Shown here: one piece after another, positions 57,490 to 64,000 of the stretch
Numbering within the stretch: the first letter of the stretch is position 1
How the letters are laid out: each line of letters starts with the position of its first letter
From: Incurvaria masculella
Taxonomy: Eukaryota; Arthropoda; Insecta; Lepidoptera; Incurvariidae
Assembly (NCBI GenBank): GCA_946894095.1
Contig: OX335652.1
Coordinates: 12,485,001 to 12,549,000 of the forward strand
Direction of reading: 5' to 3'
Length of the DNA: 64,000 bases
Position numbers and translations under genes: made by a program
The notes under the pieces: model-generated
What the model saw: the letters and a program-made list of their open reading frames with translations, nothing else
The model's database searches: none
Told to the model about the DNA's origin: nothing

Positions 57490-58130
57490 ATTCAGAAAAC
57501 AAATTTTATCACCTTCAAAGTAGGAATTACCACTTTCAATATAACTACGCAAACGTGTACTGCTCCTTCAATATGTTCGTAGGCTGATTGAGTTACTTGT
57601 GGGCTTCTCTCCTTCGCGGAATTTTCTTTTGTGGCTTCAATCGACTCACAACGCCTTCCTCGAAGTGGTAATTTTAGATTCGGAAACATGAAAAAGTCAT
57701 GCGGTGAAAAGTCAGGTGTGCACGGTGACTGGACGGTAACAATCTATATGTTTTGGGATAAAAACTCTTGCTAAATAATAATGATATGCTTTGGATCATT
57801 TTCGTACTGCAAAATCCAAGAGTTATTCTTACACAAATCTGGAATTTTTCGCGAATATCCTACTCAATAACACCTCGTGAACCCTAAATATTATTTCGTA
57901 TTCACCGTTTGTTTATCTGGAAATAATTTAGTGCCAAATCAAGCCGCCATAATGTGCCAAACCCGAGATGTTCCAGTGTCTTTAGATGGTTTCGGATCGT
58001 TGTCGACGCCATTGTTTGTCTGTTGCGCCTATGTCACGGCATCACATATAATTATTTTCTTGCAGGATCACAGAAAATCATGTCTTCAGAGACAGCATTT
58101 TGATTCAATTTTTTAGACCTAATATGATCT
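57490..58130 (-). pseudogene. Mariner-type transposase, catalytic and C-terminal part, decayed
   Basis: On the minus strand, going down from 57960: 'FPDKQTVNTKYYLG', then 'PDLCKNNSWIL' followed by an altered acidic position, then 'TPDFSPHDFFMFPNLKLPLRG' near 57680-57720 and 'FESIEA'-like residues. This is the order of the mariner DDE core and C-terminus. Several stops and frame changes and an altered second catalytic region make it inactive. It is not the missing part of the fragment at 37081, which is 20 kb away. Confidence 0.75.
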
Positions 58131-59389
58131 TCAAATCAGTCGTCCTCGTATCGGGGTAAAACGGGCATAACAAGTTCACCTCTTGAACTACGTAACTGTA
58201 CAAGAATTCATTAACAAATTTCAATCACGAACTTCTATATTTTCTCGATAATTATTTTGTTTAAGCTGCTAAAGGACGATCAGCGGCCTTATTGCCGAAC
58301 AGCGTTACCGCTAGCAACGACCAAAATTTGACACCTAACCATCGAATGCGATCGCCGATGCTCGGTTTGCGCTACTTTTCCAACCGCACTGACGCTAAAA
58401 ATAGATCGACACCCATACATTTGACAGTTGGTTGCGATCGCGTAACTTTTAAAGTTTCCTTTTGACAGATAATTTTAACATCTTTGCTGCTATTACAACA
58501 GTTGTGTCGAACCCTATTGCTAGGTAAGTAACATTCAAGGTTTCTATGATTTTTCAGTGTTTTATAGGGTTTTGTGATTGAAAGAGTGGTTTAATGTATT
58601 AAACGATAAACTAGTGACATCTTCGCCACCAATTTGCTTAAATAAATATTGTTCCGAGTTGTTACAATCGAAAAATGCACAATACTTAATCAACCATTAT
58701 GATTGCAGTGCTATTCGAGTCTAGTTGGCGTGCAATAAACACAAGCGTGTTTTTGTTTGTGTGTTTGTTTTTAAAGCAACCACATTTTTATTCGAAAAGG
58801 TGGTATAGTAGACACATAAATTACATAAATAAAATCTTCACGTTATAAAACTGATAATAACTTTTATTAGTGCCTAGTCAAACATTTAATTAATCAAACA
58901 TTTCGTAATAGTCTCTAAATTGTGAAGCGTAATATTACAATCATTGTAATAACTAAATTCTGGCTAAGTAAATAAGGACGATTAAATATTGTTCGCCAAA
59001 AATATGTTAACCCATAAAATTAACTTCACTTTGAAGTATTCTCGTTCCATCTCTCCACATCCTGTCATAATAGAGCGTGACACAACTCTTATAATGCACG
59101 CCAGGACTTCACAAAAAAGGCGCCCGATGGCGCCAATGACCTTTTGAACGAATTTCCTATATTGCAAATACATTTTCGTGCTTAAAAGCCTTGAATATAT
59201 TAAAGCATGATTAAGATAACAAGAAGATCGTAGGTCGTTGTCAGTATCGGTAGTCCAGTGACACAATGCCTTGGCGTTCGACACTACGCGTTTAAAATGT
59301 CTGCTTGGGTCACCTTTAAACCTTTCACGTTAGCCCTGCTTCCAAATAAAACAATACATCCCATTCCTCACAAACTTGATGGTAGGTAA
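58131..59389. other. Non-coding stretch, nothing recognised
   Basis: A 100-codon minus-strand ORF (58982-59284) has no domain that I can name. Confidence 0.4.
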
Positions 59390-59576
59390 CGTTAATCCCA
59401 CCCCATTTCCATTGATAGATCGTCGAAGCGGCATTATAAATGGAAATAGATGTTCAATTTAGCCGTACACTATAAAGAAGATCCTGACATGATACCTAGA
59501 TCCCATGAGGTGCGTTAGGCTAATTATCATGCCACTAGTTTTGTTGTTATCCATCCATGTCTGGTTTAATGCAACA
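59390..59576 (+). repeat. Decayed SINE fragment
   Basis: 'agatcgtcgaagcggcattataaa', 'gatcctgacatgatacctag' and 'tatccatccatgtctggttt' follow the SINE 3' half. Confidence 0.5.
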
Positions 59577-60337
59577 AGCTAAATTTTAATTCAGTGCAGA
59601 GATCAAGTTGTAACGCAATGTGACCAAGCGTGATATTCCCGAGATGAAGAAAAACATTTAATATCATAGTATACATTCATCTAGTGTCCTCGGCTCTCTA
59701 ATGTAAACTCGTGGGAGATGTTTGTAATCCGAGTGTCTGTGGTTAACAGTTGCCTGGGAATGTGTGAAAACCAGTAAGTAGCTAGTAAAGCATGCCACTG
59801 TACCATGCAAATAAGACATATTTTATGTATAGCGCAACATAGCGCTTCAAGATGTTCTAAAAATTACCCCAAGTTGTAATAAAAATAAAATACACATTTT
59901 GAATATAGATTGAGACTAAAATCATGCATTTTAGTGTATCTCCTTGGCGACACACCTCTAAGATTGAGATGGGAGGGTGTAATCAAATCAAAATATTTTT
60001 TCTGGGAACACTTCCTGCAATATAGGCAATAGAATACACTTAGGGAGCCAATATATCTGGGTAGTTCGTTAAGTTAGATCAAGCTCCAAGGTTCGTGCTT
60101 TCACAGATCCATTTCACAGGTTTAAAGAATATACCGTGCAAAACAAATTAGCGTTGAAATGGGCAGTTTAAGGATCGGGGCGTGCAATACTACCGCACCT
60201 TTTTTAAAGGTGTTTAGTTTGGCCCTATCTTCGTTAAAACGCCTAAAATTGGGGTCATTTGTAAGATCCAAACGTGATCCCTTAGATACCGTAAGAAAGG
60301 TGCCATTCTATAAACGCCCTAAAATCAGCAATATAAG

Positions 60338-60440
60338 TAAGGTCCTGGCATGGCACCTAGGTCCCATGTGGTGTGTTAGGTTAATATCTGATGGTCAATT
60401 CGGTATTAGCCATTCAAGTACAGTTACGCAAACAAAAAAA
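60338..60440 (+). repeat. Decayed SINE 3' end with A tail
   Basis: 'aggtcctggcatggcacctagg', 'gtattagccattcaagtacagtt' and a poly-A end match the SINE tail. Confidence 0.55.
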
Positions 60441-60529
60441 AATTAGTTGTTGTTGATAAAGTGCATCAAAATATAAACGAGGCGCCCTCCGATTAAACCA
60501 TAGATAAAACCTCTTATGTGATTAACCCC

Positions 60530-60650
60530 TTTTTTCACGACCTCCAGTTACCTGAAATCCGATAAATAACTTTCGGTTACATAGCATATTTGTATGGTAT
60601 GACCGAAAAGTAACTTTGGGATTTTTGTAGCTGGAGATGGTGGAAACGGG
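60530..60650. repeat. Short palindromic repeat with CCTCCAGCTAC ends, copy 2
   Basis: 'acgacctccagttacctgaaatcc' to 'tttgtagctggagatggtgg' with inner 'ctttcggttac' / 'gaccgaaaag'; reverse orientation to 27645-27760. Confidence 0.72.
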
Positions 60651-61037
60651 CGTAAGTGAAGTCCATCACTTTACCATTCATGATTATTAATTTCATTTTG
60701 ATTTTTTTTATGCGCTGGTTGTATTATTTTTGGAATAATTCTTATTTTGTATCAAAATCCGCATTATGATGATTATTTTTTTAAATGATAGGTAGTGCTT
60801 CCCAAGTGGTCCCATTTTAATTTGGTTAAGTTCTGACAATGATATCCATGAGAAAATCTAAAAGTCTTAAATTCGTATTAAGATGTGCGCGACAAATGGA
60901 CGAATAACTCAATATAACGCCAACCTATTTCGGTGATTCTTTTTTTATTGGAAAGGACGTGTACAAATTAGTAAGTGTACTTCAGATGGGGGACTCCTTC
61001 AGATTCACTAAAAATAAACAAATAAAAAAAAATTAAC
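60651..61037. other. AT-rich non-coding stretch
   Basis: Nothing recognised before the hairpin element. Confidence 0.4.
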
Positions 61038-61303
61038 AAAAAAAATAACCGACTTCAAAGAAAGAGCACTAAAAAGTAAAAAATAATTTCCATTTTTGTA
61101 GTTACGATTTCTGTTATTTTTTGAGTCGGTGTCAGCCAAGGTTAGGTTAGGTTAGGCGAGGTTAGGTTAGGTTAGGTTCTCTTGATTGGCGCAGCGCGTG
61201 CCCGGCTGACGCCGACTCAAAAAATAACAGAAATCGTAACTACAAAAATGGAAATTATTTTTTACTTTTTAGTGCTTTTTCTTTGAAGTCGGTTATTTTT
61301 TTT
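61038..61303. mobile_element. Long hairpin element with TTAGG-like loop
   Basis: Two 100-base arms (61038-61137 and 61204-61303) are inverted copies with two mismatches. The 66-base loop holds eight GGTTA-type units, mostly in register, i.e. the insect telomere repeat TTAGG. No ORF. Confidence 0.85.
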
Positions 61304-61325
61304 TTGTTATTTGAAGTCGGTTTAA

Positions 61326-61535
61326 AAGACAGGCTCCGTGATGAGGCGGATGCAACATGTCCACAAAGCAGACAATACGCATAGTGTTTGATTTGGTAAG
61401 ATTTACGAAAATTTTAATTATAAAACGACTTCTAGCTAAAAGCAAACCACGACCGCTGTAGTCAAAAATCTAACAAAAACTAAATTAATTATAAATATTC
61501 ATGAAACAAGCTATGTCTGATGACTAATCTTCGTA
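61326..61535 (-). repeat. TTAA-type MITE family 2, fragment
   Basis: 'gacaggctccgtgatgaggc' to 'tgatgactaatctt' is the inverse of the right half of 29361-29910. Both ends are missing. Confidence 0.7.
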
Positions 61536-62639
61536 GGTTAGTATGCTGAGATACAAAAAGATCAAAGTACATAGTTGGTTTGGACAAGTCAAACCTTGCG
61601 AATGTCGATTCTGACGTTCGTCCTTTATATTTTATGTGAAAATTTTAATCTAAGCATAAGTAGCGTTTATAAATCTTAGCATCAGTTTATTTTAACTACC
61701 AGAATAAATGAAAATGAATACGGAAATTATTAACTATAAATGTTGTTATAAGAGATAGCTATTCTCATGTTTCTCTCTCTTTCTCTCGTTCTCAATTGAA
61801 AAGGGATAGATTTATATAGGTGAAATTAAAGTTGGTCATATTTTCGTGCCTTCTTTATTAGCTCGAATTTATGTATAGTTTACAATAATTTCCCACAGCC
61901 GAAATGTAACTTTTACGAAGTGCAAAAACTCTAGAATGTATATACACATTCCGATGACGTAGGTAAGCGTTGACACACAATGGAACCAGAGGAGTATTCG
62001 TACCCTAAAAAGGTTTTTTTCTTATGTCCATTTAGCTGTCGGTGGCAGGGCGTGGTGCCGTAAATAACTCAAAATTGTTTTCACAAAAGCTATAATTCCG
62101 GAGTCGCCACCGGGTCTGGCGTGCGCCCAGAGCGCTCTTCTTTCACGAATAAATTGATTTTTTTGTTAAGTTGACTTCAGCTATGTTTCATACGTTTTGT
62201 ACTTTAATTTGTAGTGAATTTTTTTTATACTTGGCTAACCCAAGACTGGGAAATGGGGGAGGATATTCCCCAGCAATGGTATGATTTAAAACCTAAAACA
62301 GTCTTTAATAATTCTGCATACACATCCAACGTATCTTAATGTAAATACAAACATATAATTTTGTACACATTTAAGAAATATTTATAAAAACAACTACACA
62401 CGCATACAACTGCTTGCTGTTTTATGTTACCGTCTCTAAAACTGTGTATACATGGAATACATTAAATATTATTATCTTATTTTATCACAATTTTACGCTA
62501 CATTTACAAAATATTAGAAATTGTATTATTAACAGAGAAAATGAAACCAAATTATTAATATTACTTACAATATGTCCTTTATTATTGCGGATATATAATG
62601 TTTTCATATTTTAATTGAATATAGTTGTGTACATAACAA
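61536..62639. other. AT-rich non-coding stretch
   Basis: 62030-62150 is GC-richer and followed by AATAAA at 62148, which could be a 3' end of some transcript, but no ORF supports this. Confidence 0.35.
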
Positions 62640-63000
62640 ATATATAAAAACTATTTTTTCTCCACCAGCGGCGAGAGGGCCTGCTCTAAGCACGTGCGTC
62701 GATGGGTGCAGGCCGTGGTAGCGGCGCTCTCCCAGACGACGTGAACCAGACATCGAACGATGGGTGGTGGTATAGACACGTAGGCCACCACCACCCCCAT
62801 ATCGGAGAGCCCCGCATCCGCCGGAATGCAGGACGCCGGCACGCAGTTCACTCCGGCGGAGGTCGTATGCAGACAGGTGCCCGCTGACCTCAAGCATACC
62901 GGAGAAGTGGTGGGCCACGCATCAGGTGGTAGCGACGTTGTTTGCACGGAGTTGGTGGGTGGCGCAGTAGCGGTAAGGATCTATGGCCGCGGCCATAACC
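62640..63000. other. GC-rich block open on both strands
   Basis: About 360 bases of GC-rich DNA in an AT-rich setting. On the minus strand a frame of about 105 codons runs from about 62985 to a TAG at 62649 with an AG just upstream that could be a splice acceptor, and no ATG. The plus strand has shorter ORFs. Codon content (several Cys, Thr, Pro) does not match a family that I know. It may be a terminal exon or a CpG-rich repeat. Confidence 0.35.
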
Positions 63001-63208
63001 TATATAGTTTATAGATTAAGGTCATTTGAGTTGATTAAAATAGGTTAGGGATAATTTTCCGTATTTACAATAATGCTTATGTTGGAATATTTTGAATTGA
63101 TTTAATACATTTAATTTAAATAACCCAACAGCTCTAGGTCTAATGTAATTTGGCTACGTAATAATGGTTACAACACGCCAGTTTTGGGATTGCAACACTT
63201 ACACGTGC

Positions 63209-63579
63209 TTAAGGTGGGCCATCCCGCTCAACTCCCCATACAAACGGGGAAAGAAGATCACGCCCATATGTCTTGTCAGAGATCCTAAATTTTCCTAAAA
63301 ATAGTTTTATTTGATCGAACTAGATGTCTGATGACAACAGACAACAACTTTTGAGGTGGATTACGCAATGATAAAGTAAGAAAATCATAAAAAAATTAGT
63401 CATCAGCCATAGCTTATTTAATCAAAATTTATAATCTATTTGGTTTTTGTTACATTTTTGACTAAAGTGGTCGTGGTTTACTTTTAGCTATAAGTCGTTT
63501 TGTAATTAAAATTTTCGTAAATCTTACCAAATCATACACTATGCACATTGTCTTTTTTGTGGACATGTTGCATCTTTTC
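63209..63579 (+). mobile_element. TTAA-type MITE family 2, truncated copy
   Basis: TTAA-GGTGGGCCATCCCGCTCAAC at 63209, body as in 29361 with an internal deletion near 63335, broken off after 'gacatgttgcatctt' so the right end is missing. Confidence 0.78.
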
Positions 63580-64000
63580 ACGGTCGGCCTAGGCGTGCAA
63601 TTGTGCGGCTTATTTTATAATTTGACGCCGACATATTTACTGGCAGCCTCATTCCATATTAAGTGACTGCTAAGCGGCCTCTCTATATTCAAATCAGGTT
63701 TCGCGGCTAAAACTGTGCAAAATAGAAGGCTGATCTTTTTTTCCTATTTGAAGTACCATCCATTTTCGACACCACACTTAGCGCGCGTTCATTTCAGATA
63801 ATTAGTCGTATCTTCACCTATTCCCCTCCGTTTTTGGCTGATTCAAACGCCGGACACGCGCCGAACAGGAAAAGTTCTGGCGAAAGTTGACGGTACATGG
63901 CCCTTGGTGGGAATGTTAATACTTAGGTAGGAACGTGGTCAGTGGTTCGGTTCAACTTAGTTAATAGAATTTCTACTTTGAATTTGGAATATCCGGTACG
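63580..64000. other. Non-coding stretch to window end
   Basis: Nothing recognised. Confidence 0.4.

Noticed and set aside
37081..58130. One split mariner element (N-part at 37081, C-part at 57490)
   Set aside because: They lie 20 kb apart on opposite strands with independent decay; two separate relics are simpler.

Overview
The window looks like AT-rich intergenic or intronic DNA from an insect, most likely a moth or butterfly. The evidence is the repeat content: many copies of a short repeat with a GACG microsatellite, a tRNA-derived SINE, a Helitron of the lepidopteran Lep1 type ending in a hairpin plus CTAG, TTAA-flanked MITEs, mariner and non-LTR relics, and TTAGG-type repeats. I found no convincing host protein-coding exon, rRNA or tRNA gene. 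Repeat-family names come from recognition by eye, not from a database search.

Layout. Bases 1-2495 hold SINE debris and a foldback repeat. Bases 2500-7735 are one complete 5.2-kb DNA transposon: near-identical terminal inverted repeats starting GGGTCGTTCT, a 4-bp ACAT target duplication, a roughly 729-codon transposase-like gene (3364-5551), a second small acidic ORF (5816-6087), three copies of a GGGTCCA-N-TGGACCC palindrome, and clusters of a GTCACTCCTCTGGC motif near both ends. Two GACG repeats have since inserted into it. Bases 7740-40680 are a mosaic of MITEs (7859-8187, 8357-8725, 10006-10184, 13457-13733, 28551-28913, 29361-29910, 31027-31403, 33602-34173), SINEs, nine GACG repeats, a 16-bp-spaced ATTATACG array (16042-16207), a nested foldback element (25021-25183), mariner and non-LTR relics, and a GC-rich island with a 142-bp duplication (39191-39475).

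Bases 40686-45841 are a 5.16-kb Ty3/gypsy-type LTR retrotransposon. Its two 402-bp LTRs look identical, so insertion is recent. Gag and pol overlap with a -1 shift at a GGGAAAC heptamer. The copy carries a stop codon, a one-codon deletion in the integrase core and two homopolymer indels. Bases 45896-64000 hold further SINEs, a 175-bp insertion with a 15-bp target duplication (52243-52417), a 1.34-kb Helitron (54922-56258), a degenerate mariner (57490-58130), a 266-bp hairpin element with an interstitial TTAGG-like loop (61038-61303) and a GC-rich block (62640-63000).

The most novel-looking object is the 2500-7735 transposon. Its parts (ends, motif arrays, transposase-like gene, second acidic ORF, palindromes) fit a single autonomous system. 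Three single-base frameshifts in its two genes all fall in homopolymers, so they may be assembly errors rather than decay.
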